Position numbers and translations under genes: made by a program | Notes under the pieces: generated by a model | The model's database searches: none | Seen by the model: the letters and a program-made list of their open reading frames with translations, nothing else | What the model was told of the DNA's origin: nothing | Source of the DNA: Oribacterium sp. UBA6992 | GTDB lineage: Bacteria > Bacillota > Clostridia > Lachnospirales > Lachnospiraceae | NCBI GenBank assembly: GCA_002449915.1 | Contig: DJXY01000019.1 | Span: 1 to 33,010 of the forward strand | Direction: 5' to 3' | DNA length: 33,010 nt | Shown here: positions 1 to 8,172 of the stretch, piece after piece | Layout of the letters: the number at the start of each line of letters is the position of its first letter | How positions within the stretch are numbered: the stretch's first letter is position 1

Positions 1-1
1 A

Positions 2-1891
2 AATCAGTTTGAGACCCTGCTGGGTGTCACCGGCTCCGGCAAAACCTTTACCATGGCAAATGTCATAGAGAAGCTGCAAAAGCCTACGCTGATTATATCG
101 CATAATAAAACCCTTGCGGCACAGCTCTACTCGGAAATGAAGGAATTTTTCCCTGAAAACGCGGTAGAGTATTTTGTATCATATTATGATTACTACCAGC
201 CGGAAGCGTACATGCCGGCGACAGATACATATATAGAAAAGGACTCGGATATCAATGACGAAATCGATAAGCTCCGGAATTCCGCCATGGCTTCCCTGTC
301 GGAGCGGAATGATGTCATCGTGGTTTCTTCCGTATCCTGTATCTATGGTCTTGGTGCACCAAACGAATATCTCAATATGGCAATTTCTCTGAGACCCGGA
401 CAAAACAGAGACCGCGACGATTTCTTACGGCAGCTCATCAACATCCAGTACAACCGAAATGATATTGACTTTAAGCGTGGCACCTTCCGTGTTATGGGCG
501 ATGTTGTTGATGTATTTCCAGCATCCGAGGGAGAACAGGCATATAGAATTGAATTTTTTGGCGATGAGATCGACCGGATCCAGCTGATTGATGCGCTGAC
601 CGCAAAAGCCAAGGCAACGCTTGAGCATGTGATGATTTTTCCGGCAAGTCCCTATGTTATCCCTCAGGAAAAGCTCAATCTTGCATGCAATAATATCCTT
701 GCGGAAATGGAGGAACGGGTAAAGTACTTTAAATCCGAGGATAAGCTGATCGAAGCCCAGAGAATCGCGGAACGCACCAATTATGATGTGGAGATGCTCA
801 AGGAAACCGGATTCTGCTCTGGAATTGAAAACTACACACGGCATCTCAATTTCCAGAAGCCCGGGGAGCCGCCCTATACATTGATGGATTATTTTCCGGA
901 TGATTATCTCATTATCGTGGATGAGTCGCACATTACCCTGCCTCAGGTACGCGGTATGTACAATGGAAACCTTTCCCGCAAAATGACACTCGTAGATTAT
1001 GGATTCCGTCTGCCATCGGCACTGGACAACCGTCCTTTAAATTTCCAGGAATTTGAGCAGAAAATTGATCAGATGATGTTTGTCTCAGCCACTCCGGGCG
1101 AGTACGAAGCAGATCACGAGCTGCTAAGGGCGGAGCAGATTATCCGTCCTACAGGTCTTCTGGATCCTAAAATTGAGGTTCGCCCTACAAAGGGTCAGAT
1201 TGACGACCTGGTTTCCGAAATCCATAAGGAAACCGACAAGCAGCATAAGATTCTTGTAACCACCCTTACCAAGCGTATGGCGGAGGATCTCACGAAATAT
1301 CTCAAGGAGGCAGACATTCGCGTAAAATATCTGCATTCTGACATTGATACACTGGAGCGGGCGAGCATCATCCGGGACATGCGTCTCGATAAATTTGATG
1401 TACTTGTGGGGATCAATCTTTTAAGAGAGGGTCTGGATATTCCGGAAATCACGCTGGTCGCCATCCTCGATGCGGATAAAGAGGGTTTTCTGCGTTCGGA
1501 AACCTCGCTGATCCAGACGGTAGGCAGAGCCGCCCGAAATGCGGAGGGTCATGTCATCATGTATGCTGATACCATTACAGAGTCTATGGATCGTACGATT
1601 GAGGAAACCAACCGCCGTCGGAAAATTCAGGAAAAGTATAATGAGGAGCATGGCATTACACCGACCACCATTAAAAAGGCGGTTCGGGATCTGATTTCCA
1701 TCTCCAAGGCAGCCGACGCCGATGATGTCAGGGGAATCTCCAAGGATGTGGAGTCCATGACACATCAGGAGATCGACAAACTGATCCGGGAACTCACCAA
1801 AAAGATGCGGGCTGCTGCTGCCGAGCTTAACTTTGAGGATGCCGCACGCTACCGGGATAAAATTGACGAGATCCGTAAAGCTAAGACATAA
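2..1891 (+). CDS. uvrB: Excinuclease ABC subunit B (UvrB), 5' end cut off by window
   Basis: This is the DNA-damage-verifying helicase-like subunit of nucleotide excision repair, acting with UvrA and UvrC in the cytoplasm. The frame is open from base 2, so the start lies upstream of the window; 629 residues are visible and only a few tens are missing compared with the usual 660 or so. Seen in order, numbering from the first codon in the window: Walker A GVTGSGKT at 8-15, the beta-hairpin region with [10 protein letters not shown] near 60-70, a DESH helicase motif near 306, QTVGRAARN (motif VI) near 505, and a C-terminal UVR domain at about 590-629 of the kind that contacts UvrC. An internal ATG at 53 follows the Walker A motif and cannot be the true start. 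The last 11 bases overlap the 3' end of the convergent acyltransferase gene. Confidence 0.97.
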   Translation, partial: NQFETLLGVTGSGKTFTMANVIEKLQKPTLIISHNKTLAAQLYSEMKEFFPENAVEYFVSYYDYYQPEAYMPATDTYIEKDSDINDEIDKLRNSAMASLSERNDVIVVSSVSCIYGLGAPNEYLNMAISLRPGQNRDRDDFLRQLINIQYNRNDIDFKRGTFRVMGDVVDVFPASEGEQAYRIEFFGDEIDRIQLIDALTAKAKATLEHVMIFPASPYVIPQEKLNLACNNILAEMEERVKYFKSEDKLIEAQRIAERTNYDVEMLKETGFCSGIENYTRHLNFQKPGEPPYTLMDYFPDDYLIIVDESHITLPQVRGMYNGNLSRKMTLVDYGFRLPSALDNRPLNFQEFEQKIDQMMFVSATPGEYEADHELLRAEQIIRPTGLLDPKIEVRPTKGQIDDLVSEIHKETDKQHKILVTTLTKRMAEDLTKYLKEADIRVKYLHSDIDTLERASIIRDMRLDKFDVLVGINLLREGLDIPEITLVAILDADKEGFLRSETSLIQTVGRAARNAEGHVIMYADTITESMDRTIEETNRRRKIQEKYNEEHGITPTTIKKAVRDLISISKAADADDVRGISKDVESMTHQEIDKLIRELTKKMRAAAAELNFEDAARYRDKIDEIRKAKT

Positions 1892-3128
1892 TTTCTGTTT
1901 TCTTACCTGTCATCCTCCGGATACTCTGCTGTAAAAAGCAGAAGCTCCGGTGAATCAGGATACAGAGTCCCAATGTGATGGTAAAAATAAACGCTGCATA
2001 TAAAAAGGCATACAGGATCGCTCCCTGCGTGCCATCTGCAGCAAGCTTTTCCTTTATCTCAGGCTCGAGCTCGATAATTCTAAGCTTCTGTACGATCATA
2101 TAATGCATAAGGAAGATGGGATATGTATAGAATCCCAGGCGTACAATCAATCGTTTAACGAGTTCCGGTATCCTTTTTAACGGCAGGGACAGCACCATTC
2201 CGCTGAGGCCCACAGAGCTTAAAAGTCCAAGCCCGCTCAGCCATGTACAGTAGTAGGTATCCTCTTCCATATCGGCAACGCTTCTGCCCGCAGCAAGTCC
2301 TTTATAGGTATATGTAAACTGCGCCTTCCAGAGAAGCAGCATTACGACGATATAAAAGGCTGCAAAAAAAAGAAGCAGCCGGATCTGCCTTTGGCATCCG
2401 CCATGCCTTGTATCAGGGCGCTCCGACACCTGCGCTCCACTTAAAATCCAGCGGGATTTCCTGACAAGCTGATACAAAAGATATCCCAGCATGCAGTATA
2501 CCGGCTGAATCGGGATACCCTTTGGTATATAAAGCTGTATCGGAGGTGCTTCCTGCATGGTGATATCCGTCATCAAAAGACGAAGCAGCGTGATTCCGGA
2601 AAGAAATGCCATCCATTTCTCCATATCCGCCCGGATCATGGCAAGCAGGATGGGAAGATAAATCATAACTGCTCCATAGCTTAGTACAAACCACAGATGC
2701 TCCGTATATTTGCCAAATACTCCCGCATCAAATGCCAATATGCCAAGTACGATATTCCGCAGATTGCCAATAAGCTCCGCCTTACGTATACTTTGCCACA
2801 GCGTTGTTACTGTACCATTGTCCGCTGGGCTTGCAAGCCAGGCTCTGAGATACCCAGTCACAATAACAAGCACAAACGCCGGCAGTGCCACGCGTTTAAA
2901 AAAGCGGCTCCAGGATCTCCGGATTGTGGAGTGACTGCTTAAAAAGAAACCACTGATCAAAAAGAAAATCCCGACTGCCGGTGTAACCAGTCCGTTAATG
3001 AGCAATGCTCCGCGATTTAGGTTTGCTCCTGTGAAATCAAACGCCTTGATATGGTTCATGATTACGAGGAAGCAAGCCACAATCCGGAGCAACTCGACAT
3101 TGATGTCTTTATTTTTATAATCTGTCAT
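1881..3128 (-). CDS. Acyltransferase family 3 integral membrane protein
   Basis: A 415-residue polytopic membrane protein with about ten hydrophobic segments. The N-terminus has the signature of acyltransferase family 3 (OafA/WecH-like O-acyltransferases): [15 protein letters not shown] at residues 12-26, including the Arg and His expected at the active site, followed by an ISGFFLSS segment. Enzymes of this family O-acylate (often acetylate) surface sugars or other extracytoplasmic acceptors; the acceptor here cannot be read from sequence. The ATG lies 4 bases after the stop of the RpiR-type regulator and lacks a strong Shine-Dalgarno, so translation may be coupled to it. The 3' end overlaps the end of uvrB by 11 bases tail to tail, leaving no room for a terminator between them. 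Confidence 0.85.
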   Translation of the reverse strand: MTDYKNKDINVELLRIVACFLVIMNHIKAFDFTGANLNRGALLINGLVTPAVGIFFLISGFFLSSHSTIRRSWSRFFKRVALPAFVLVIVTGYLRAWLASPADNGTVTTLWQSIRKAELIGNLRNIVLGILAFDAGVFGKYTEHLWFVLSYGAVMIYLPILLAMIRADMEKWMAFLSGITLLRLLMTDITMQEAPPIQLYIPKGIPIQPVYCMLGYLLYQLVRKSRWILSGAQVSERPDTRHGGCQRQIRLLLFFAAFYIVVMLLLWKAQFTYTYKGLAAGRSVADMEEDTYYCTWLSGLGLLSSVGLSGMVLSLPLKRIPELVKRLIVRLGFYTYPIFLMHYMIVQKLRIIELEPEIKEKLAADGTQGAILYAFLYAAFIFTITLGLCILIHRSFCFLQQSIRRMTGKKTEIMS

Positions 3129-3132
3129 AAAC

Positions 3133-3993
3133 TCAGTTAAATGATTTATCCGCGATTGCCTTGGAAGTCTTTTCCAAATAGGCAGAACACCTCTTGTAAT
3201 GCCTCCTATAATACTCTGAATACATGATATCTACAAGGAAAAGCTGACTGATTTCCGCCGACGTGGATCCGCTCTGCAGTGTGCCCTCATTCGCTCCGCA
3301 AAGCAGGATGATATCCGCGTATTCTGTAAGCGGTGAGCGGTTAAATCTTGTTATGACGATCGTCCTGGCTCCTGCCTCCTTTACGAGACGCGCAATTTCC
3401 ACCGTATCCTTTGTCGCACCGGAATAAGAAAAGATCACTGCCACATCATCAGGACTCATTGTAGCCGCGGTCATCAGCTGCACATTTACAACCTCATTGC
3501 AGTAGACCTTCTGCTCAATCCTCAGGAACTTGTTCATCGCCTTCATCGCGGTAAGCATAGAGGTTCCGGCACCAAAAAAGATGATTTTCCTTGCACTGGA
3601 AAGCAGATCCATTGCGGCTGTCATCTGTTTCAGATCCAGCAGGGAATACGTTTCCTGTATCGCGGAAATATTTTCTGTCAAAACCTTTTTTGCCAGTTTG
3701 GAGATATCATCCTCCAGCGTAATATTACGCTCGGAGGTCTCGGTAATATCCTCGTCCGTTGAACGCATCGACAATGAGAGCATCATCTTAAACTCCTGAT
3801 ACCCCTTGACATTCATGGTTTTGCAAAAACGGAACACCGAAGTATCTCCTACATTGCATGCCTCTGCAAGATCCGAAATTGACATAAAGAGTACTTTATT
3901 GGGATTGGCAAGAATATAGTCCGCGACCTTCTTTTCTGCTTTGGTAAACTGATTGTACGCGGACCGGATTTTGGTAAGATAATCTTCCTGCAT
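3133..3993 (-). CDS. MurR/RpiR family transcriptional regulator (HTH + SIS domain)
   Basis: A 286-residue regulator: an N-terminal RpiR-type helix-turn-helix (ISDLAEACNVGDTSVFRFCKTM region, about residues 40-62) and a C-terminal SIS sugar-phosphate-binding domain (IIFFGAGTS near 135, FSYSGATKDTVEIA near 190). Members typically sense phosphosugars and control sugar or amino-sugar use. I chose the ATG at 3993: the AAGGTGG Shine-Dalgarno lies 5 bases upstream of it, whereas the GTG three codons earlier is itself part of that Shine-Dalgarno. The only gene directly downstream is the acyltransferase, 4 bases away, so the pair is likely one transcript. No sugar operon is adjacent, so the effector cannot be guessed. 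A promoter is visible 71-99 bases upstream. Confidence 0.9.
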   Translation of the reverse strand: MQEDYLTKIRSAYNQFTKAEKKVADYILANPNKVLFMSISDLAEACNVGDTSVFRFCKTMNVKGYQEFKMMLSLSMRSTDEDITETSERNITLEDDISKLAKKVLTENISAIQETYSLLDLKQMTAAMDLLSSARKIIFFGAGTSMLTAMKAMNKFLRIEQKVYCNEVVNVQLMTAATMSPDDVAVIFSYSGATKDTVEIARLVKEAGARTIVITRFNRSPLTEYADIILLCGANEGTLQSGSTSAEISQLFLVDIMYSEYYRRHYKRCSAYLEKTSKAIADKSFN

Positions 3994-4063
3994 ATATGCC
4001 ACCTTTTCTTAATTTCTTAGAGTTAGTTTAGATAGAAATAAAATACATATGTTTACTTTCATA

Positions 4064-4092
4064 AATATAGCATAAAAGAAAAATGTTTTCAA
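4064..4092 (-). promoter_or_regulatory. Predicted sigma-A promoter for the RpiR-type regulator
   Basis: On the minus strand TTGAAA, a 17-base spacer and TATATT with an upstream TGC (extended -10). It points towards the gene starting at 3993. Read by eye only. Confidence 0.55.
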
Positions 4093-4130
4093 TGTAAATG
4101 GTGACAGGAAAATTTCTCTTTTAATAGCAC

Positions 4131-4159
4131 TTGTCATTTTATCCGGAATGTCGTATACT
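4131..4159 (+). promoter_or_regulatory. Predicted promoter of tRNA-Arg
   Basis: TTGTCA, a 17-base spacer and TATACT, with the expected transcription start only about five bases before the mature tRNA. Close fit to the sigma-A consensus, as usual for stable RNA genes. Confidence 0.75.
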
Positions 4160-4170
4160 ATACGGGTCAA

Positions 4171-4242
4171 GTTCTTGTAGCTTAATGGATAGAGCGCTGG
4201 CCTCCGACGCCAGTAGTGGCGGTTCGAATCCGCCCAGGAGCA
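4171..4242 (+). tRNA. tRNA-Arg (anticodon CCG)
   Basis: A complete 72-base cloverleaf folds by hand: 7-bp acceptor stem (4171-4177 with 4235-4241, two G-U pairs), D arm with GG and A20, anticodon stem CTGGC/GCCAG with loop CTCCGAC, so the anticodon is CCG at 4204-4206, reading CGG; a short 4-base variable loop; T stem GGCGG/CCGCC with loop TTCGAAT; discriminator A at 4242. A20 and A73 fit arginine identity. CCA is not encoded (TTTT follows), so it must be added after transcription. It stands alone with its own promoter and terminator. Confidence 0.95.
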
Positions 4243-4251
4243 TTTTAATAT

Positions 4252-4294
4252 GAGCTGCTGCAGTTTCGTTTACAGAAATTGCAGCAGCTCTTTT
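4252..4294 (+). terminator. Rho-independent terminator of tRNA-Arg
   Basis: A 15-base arm (4252-4266) pairs with 4276-4290 apart from one mismatch, with a 9-base loop, followed by TTTTA. It lies 10 bases after the tRNA. Read on the other strand, the hairpin could also stop transcripts from the SPFH gene, although the T-run there is poor. Confidence 0.85.
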
Positions 4295-4331
4295 AGGCTC
4301 TCCTTTACTATTTTAAGCTTGCCTGTCCGTT

Positions 4332-5582
4332 TTATTGCGGATTCCTGGGTTTTCCGCAATTGGTACAGAAATTTCCTATATTCTGCGTGCCGCAGGAGCA
4401 GACCCAGGCCGTGGGTTCAGGTTTTGCCGTACCACAGTTTGAGCAGAAATTTCCAGCATTTTGATTACCGCACTTAGGGCAGATCCAGCTTCCCGGCCGC
4501 ATTTTGGCAGTCCCGGTGCTTTCGGGCATTTGATCCGGTTCTCCCGGGGCCTGTGGTTCTCCGACTCCGCTTTGTCCTCCCATCTGATAAAGGCTTGCTG
4601 CATTGATGCCGCCGGTCATATTTGCCATATTTAAGCCTGCAAATGCCATCATTGGACCGGCATTTTGATTTTTAGCCGCATCCTGCATTGCCTGCGCCTG
4701 TGCAGCTGCAAGCGTTGCTGCCGCCATCTGCGGGCTGCGGAGCGTTGCGTTCATCTGTAATGTCTTGATCTTCTCTGCATCCTCTTCCGAAATCGTTGCG
4801 GAATTTATGCCAAAGGATGTGATTTCTATCCCGTAAAGTGTGCCCCAGGTCTTACTAAGCTCTGCATGAAGCACCTTGGTGAGTTCCCCGGTATAGGCAG
4901 GCAGCTGGGAGTACCGTACTCCTTTCATGGAAATCTCGGCAAACGCCGGCTGTAATGCAGTTAACAGCTCGGATTTTAACTGGCTGTCAATACGGTCTCT
5001 GGTAAAATCCTCACTTACATTGCCGCAGACCTTTTTATAAAACAGGATCGGGTCAGCGAGATGGTAGGCATATTCACCATGACATCGCACTGCTACATCC
5101 GTATCCAGGCCGATATTTGCATCAATCACACGGAACGGGATGGGACTCTGTGTCCCATATTTATTGCCGATAATATCTTTTGTATTAAAATAATAGATTC
5201 TCTGATCTTTAGCAGTATCTCCGCCAAAGCCGACACGCTTTTTCCATGTATTAAAGGAGTCCATAATTCCCTTTTGCAGTCCGCCATAAAAAATCGACGG
5301 TTCCGTTGATGCGTCCCATACAAACTCGCCCGGCTCGGCACTGACTTCAACAATCGCTCCATTATCCACAATGATCATGCACTGGCCTTCATTGACTGAA
5401 ATCACAGACCCGTTGGTGATAATATTATCCGTCTTCTTTGTATTAAAGGATTTTTTCTGCTGTCTGGGGATGCCTTTAGTAACAAGAATATCCTCATTGA
5501 GTGCACTTGCGTAGAAATATTCACGCCACTGATCTGCAAGTACCGTGTCCATTGAGCCCTTTGCAACACGTAAAAGTCCCAT
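4332..5582 (-). CDS. SPFH/Band-7-like protein with two C-terminal zinc ribbons
   Basis: A 416-residue soluble-looking protein. Residues about 1-290 resemble the SPFH-domain family often labelled virion-core-protein-like or YdjI-like; residues 290-365 are a low-complexity Ala/Met/Gln/Gly/Pro linker; the C-terminus holds two zinc ribbons. The first uses C368, C371, C380 and C383. The second uses C395, C397, C406 and C409, so its first knuckle is CxC rather than CxxC. SPFH proteins oligomerise and often organise membrane microdomains; the role of this subgroup is not established. The ATG has AAGGAG seven bases upstream, and a near-consensus promoter lies at 5633-5661. It is transcribed divergently from the Crp/Fnr-type gene. 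Confidence 0.82.
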   Translation of the reverse strand: MGLLRVAKGSMDTVLADQWREYFYASALNEDILVTKGIPRQQKKSFNTKKTDNIITNGSVISVNEGQCMIIVDNGAIVEVSAEPGEFVWDASTEPSIFYGGLQKGIMDSFNTWKKRVGFGGDTAKDQRIYYFNTKDIIGNKYGTQSPIPFRVIDANIGLDTDVAVRCHGEYAYHLADPILFYKKVCGNVSEDFTRDRIDSQLKSELLTALQPAFAEISMKGVRYSQLPAYTGELTKVLHAELSKTWGTLYGIEITSFGINSATISEEDAEKIKTLQMNATLRSPQMAAATLAAAQAQAMQDAAKNQNAGPMMAFAGLNMANMTGGINAASLYQMGGQSGVGEPQAPGEPDQMPESTGTAKMRPGSWICPKCGNQNAGNFCSNCGTAKPEPTAWVCSCGTQNIGNFCTNCGKPRNPQ

Positions 5583-5632
5583 ATTCGTCTCCTTCTTTTG
5601 TCATAATTAAACGCACGATGTTGTCTTATCTC

Positions 5633-5661
5633 ATTATAAGCTTTGCCGGGGAGAGGGACAA
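5633..5661 (-). promoter_or_regulatory. Predicted promoter of the SPFH gene
   Basis: On the minus strand TTGTCC, a 17-base spacer and TATAAT, about 50 bases before the ATG at 5582. Good sigma-A match. Confidence 0.7.
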
Positions 5662-5728
5662 CTGCAAGTTTTTCATCTTCCGGGTTTTACGGATCAAGTT
5701 GATTGATTCCAGAATCAGATGATCTTAT

Positions 5729-5757
5729 TTGCTGATTTTTTCTTTTTCTGATACTAT
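5729..5757 (+). promoter_or_regulatory. Predicted promoter of the Crp/Fnr-type regulator
   Basis: TTGCTG, a 17-base spacer and TACTAT, about 40 bases before the ATG at 5797. A palindrome TGATTC-CA-GAATCA at 5704-5717 is centred near -53, where an autoregulatory Crp/Fnr-type dimer could bind; arms of six bases are short enough to occur by chance. Confidence 0.5.
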
Positions 5758-5796
5758 TTTTATAGAGTATTACTATAAAAGGATCGAGGTCAAGAT

Positions 5797-6483
5797 ATGT
5801 TAATGCAAACAGCAGCCAGACAGCTCACGGAATGTCCGTTGTTCCACCACATGCAAGCCGATGAAATCATTCATTCACTCGAGGACAGCGGCGCTCATAT
5901 CCAGCAATATGAAAGAGACAGCTTTGTGTTTCATCAGGAGGACGAGCCCAAATATGTTCTGGTGCTTTTATCCGGAATGGTCGTGGTCGGGCGGACCTCC
6001 CCCGAGGGGCGGAGGTCAGTTATGGCGACCTTTACAGAAGCAGGCGAGCTGTTTGGAGAGGTATATGCCTTCCTTGGTCAAGGCTTTGACTGTTTTGCAA
6101 CCGCTCAGAAAAAATCCGAGATTCTGGAAATACCAATCAGCTATTTCCGTGAAGTAACACATGTCGACGAACTGAAAAGCAGGATGATCTATAATCTGAT
6201 GTGTGTATTTGCTTCCAAGGCATACTATCTGAATCAGCGGATTCAGTCGGTAACCGGAGCAACACTCCGGCAAAAGCTTGCCAAGGCGATTTCTCTCCCG
6301 ACCTTTCAAAACGCGGACGGGCTCTTTGTCATGAAGCGTGAAGATCTGGCGGATTTTGTCAATGCAGCAAGACCCAGTGTGTCCAGAGAGCTTAACAACA
6401 TGCAGGAGGATGGGCTTATTTCCATAGAAAAAAACGGGATCCGCATTGCAGATCCCGAAGCATTTTTTGAGCTGCTGCCATAG
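5797..6483 (+). CDS. Crp/Fnr family transcriptional regulator
   Basis: A 228-residue regulator with an N-terminal cyclic-nucleotide-binding-type beta-roll (about 15-125, including LSGMVVVGRTSPEGRRSVM and AGELFGE), a long dimerisation helix near 130-165 and a C-terminal winged helix (REDLADFVNAARPSVSRELNNM, then a wing reaching the C-terminus). The three cysteines visible in the N-terminal half are scattered and do not form the N-terminal Fe-S cluster of true FNR; the cAMP-contacting RS of CRP is not obvious either, so the signal is unknown. GAGGT precedes the ATG by about eight bases. It is divergent from the SPFH gene and convergent with the BrnQ-like gene. Related clostridial proteins often respond to redox or nitrosative signals, but that is only an analogy. 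Confidence 0.88.
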   Translation: MLMQTAARQLTECPLFHHMQADEIIHSLEDSGAHIQQYERDSFVFHQEDEPKYVLVLLSGMVVVGRTSPEGRRSVMATFTEAGELFGEVYAFLGQGFDCFATAQKKSEILEIPISYFREVTHVDELKSRMIYNLMCVFASKAYYLNQRIQSVTGATLRQKLAKAISLPTFQNADGLFVMKREDLADFVNAARPSVSRELNNMQEDGLISIEKNGIRIADPEAFFELLP

Positions 6484-6550
6484 GCTCATGAGAGCTTTTT
6501 CAGTCTCCCGTCAAATTGATGGAGGTGATGGCATAGTTTTTTCCTTTTAA

Positions 6551-7681
6551 TTAAGCCTTATCATCCGGATTCCGTTTCCGGATCAGACCATAAATAATCA
6601 GTGCAATGGAGATCGGGCACATGACCTTTAAGATCGGGAACGAGAAGCTCAGAATCCTGTAAAGACCCGCACTGGAAACCACAAAGCTGAATATTGCAAA
6701 TATAAAAAGCCATGTCCGGTACGTAACCATAGGTACAAGGCGGTTAAAATATTCGGAGCAGCTGGATAAAAGGCCGCAGCATACATCAAAGCATGCGATC
6801 AGAAATACCAGACCGCAGAGAATCTGTCCTGCCGGTCCAAAGCACTGAAGGATTGCATAGGTAAGTATGCCTGCACCGGTTTCTCCTTCCTTGAGAAGCC
6901 CGGGGACTGCGCTCATGACTGCTCCGATATACGCTGTCGCAAAATAGATTCCGGCAAGCATTAGACCGGCGATGACTCCTGCCTTAATCGTTTCCCTTGC
7001 AACTGCTTTACGATCCGTCACACCAAAATCCCGGATATTTACAGCAATAACCAGACCGAAATTCAGCGCGGCAAGTATATCCATTGTCTGATATCCCGTA
7101 ACAAAGCCGGTGACAAATGGTGCATCCCTATACCCCTCCGTATTTGGCGCTGAAACAGCCGCCGGGATCTTGATCAGTACAGCAGCAAAGATACTTCCGA
7201 TAAGTACAACCAGAACCGGTGTCATAATCCTGCCGAGGAGATCCTTAAGCTTATGTGGTTTCATTGCGACTAAGGTTGCCAGACAGAAAAATATCAGGGA
7301 ATACAGCACCCTTGCCAGAAACATCCCCTGCGCATCCAGTGAGATGAATGGAGCCGCCGCCATTTCAAAGGAGGTGCTCGCAGTCCTTGGGATTGCGACA
7401 AATGGTCCGATCATAAGACAAATCAATACCGTCCAGACAGATGCAAACCATGGATGGATGTAGCTTCCAAGCTTCATAAGATTATCATGCTTTGCAACGG
7501 CAGCAACCGCAAGTATAGGAAAAACCACGGCGGTAACTGTAAGTCCTGCCATCGCCTGTATGGTATTGCTGCCCGCCTGTGCTCCGAGAAGCGGTGGAAA
7601 AATCAGGTTGCCTGCGCCAAAAAACATGGAAAACAGCATAAATCCAATGACCAATATCTGATGTACTTTTAATTTCTGCAT
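6551..7681 (-). CDS. brnQ: Branched-chain amino acid carrier, LIVCS (BrnQ) family, short C-terminus
   Basis: A 376-residue membrane protein of the LIVCS family, cation-coupled importers of Leu, Ile and Val. The N-terminus FMLFSMFFGAGNLIFPP (about 14-30) and GPFVAIPRTASTSFE (about 92-106) are family hallmarks. Most members have about 430 residues; this one stops at RKRNPDDKA just after the helix PISIALIIYGLI, so the last one or two usual membrane segments are missing. The 60 bases that follow hold no continuation in another frame and then meet the convergent Crp/Fnr gene, so this looks like a naturally short form or an old truncation. A GAGGGGAG site precedes the ATG, and a promoter is seen at 7714-7742. 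Confidence 0.88.
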   Translation of the reverse strand: MQKLKVHQILVIGFMLFSMFFGAGNLIFPPLLGAQAGSNTIQAMAGLTVTAVVFPILAVAAVAKHDNLMKLGSYIHPWFASVWTVLICLMIGPFVAIPRTASTSFEMAAAPFISLDAQGMFLARVLYSLIFFCLATLVAMKPHKLKDLLGRIMTPVLVVLIGSIFAAVLIKIPAAVSAPNTEGYRDAPFVTGFVTGYQTMDILAALNFGLVIAVNIRDFGVTDRKAVARETIKAGVIAGLMLAGIYFATAYIGAVMSAVPGLLKEGETGAGILTYAILQCFGPAGQILCGLVFLIACFDVCCGLLSSCSEYFNRLVPMVTYRTWLFIFAIFSFVVSSAGLYRILSFSFPILKVMCPISIALIIYGLIRKRNPDDKA

Positions 7682-7713
7682 GATGTACTCCCCTCATATC
7701 GATATATTCTGAT

Positions 7714-7742
7714 AGTATAGCAGATTATTATAGAAGTGTTAA
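7714..7742 (-). promoter_or_regulatory. Predicted promoter of the BrnQ-like gene
   Basis: On the minus strand TTAACA, a 17-base spacer ending in TGC, and TATACT, about 33 bases before the start codon. The stretch 7743-7874 upstream of it shows no gene; it is AT-rich with poly-A/T runs. Confidence 0.6.
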
Positions 7743-7874
7743 CTTTTAGTTATCCTGCACTTTACGTATATTTAAAGGGAGAATCTCAAAAATGATATAC
7801 TTTTTCCACTTTCTTACAAAAAAAATCCAGTGAAGTCAGAGCTACTCGCTCTCCAACGATACTGTTGCAGTATT

Positions 7875-7912
7875 AAAAATGCCGCACTGCATTTCAGCAG
7901 TGCGGCATTTTT
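7875..7912 (-). terminator. Terminator after the DUF5722-DUF1294 pair
   Basis: A perfect stem: 7881-7890 pairs with 7897-7906, loop ATTTCA, extended by A-run/T-run pairing to 7875 and 7912. It is symmetric and could act in both directions. The outer base of the stem is part of the TAA stop of the DUF1294 gene. Confidence 0.85.
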
Positions 7913-8169
7913 TAAAGTCGTGTAAGATAAAGAATCAGTAAAATCCAAAGAATAAGAATCAGAGGTATCCCATAACGGAACCTAGGTTTTCGGGTTTTAT
8001 GATGAAAAAACAGCATACCCGCAAGTGCTCCGGCAGCACCTCCGATGGCTGCAATGGAAATCAGCTCTGCCTCCGGAATCCTCCATAGACTCCGCCTCGC
8101 CTTCCACTTATCCACCCCGTAAAGTACAAAGGCAAGTACATTTACCAGTATCAGATAATATCCTGCCAT
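7912..8169 (-). CDS. DUF1294 family small membrane protein
   Basis: An 85-residue protein with an N-terminal membrane helix (about 3-19), a basic loop with YGVDKWKARRSLWRIPE (17-33), a Gly/Ala-rich second helix (about 38-55), the motif HHKTRKPRF (56-64) and a C-terminal helix. This layout, and the DK.kA....RIPE and hKt.k..F motifs, are those of DUF1294, a family without a known function. It starts 3 bases after the stop of the secreted glycosidase-like gene, so both probably share a transcript, and a strong terminator follows at once. Nothing links it functionally to the upstream protein apart from the position. Confidence 0.85.
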   Translation of the reverse strand: MAGYYLILVNVLAFVLYGVDKWKARRSLWRIPEAELISIAAIGGAAGALAGMLFFHHKTRKPRFRYGIPLILILWILLILYLTRL

Positions 8170-8172
8170 AGC

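Noticed and set aside
5704..5717. Palindrome TGATTC-CA-GAATCA as a Crp/Fnr-type operator.
   Set aside because: It is neither the CRP nor the FNR consensus, and six-base arms occur several times by chance in a window of this size. Mentioned only with the promoter.
6494..6511. Small hairpin GCTC-ATGA-GAGC followed by Ts after the Crp/Fnr-type gene as a terminator.
   Set aside because: A four-base stem is too weak to call.
7743..7912. Possible small RNA on the plus strand ending at the bidirectional terminator at 7875-7912.
   Set aside because: No convincing plus-strand promoter is visible and the hairpin is fully explained by the DUF1294 gene.
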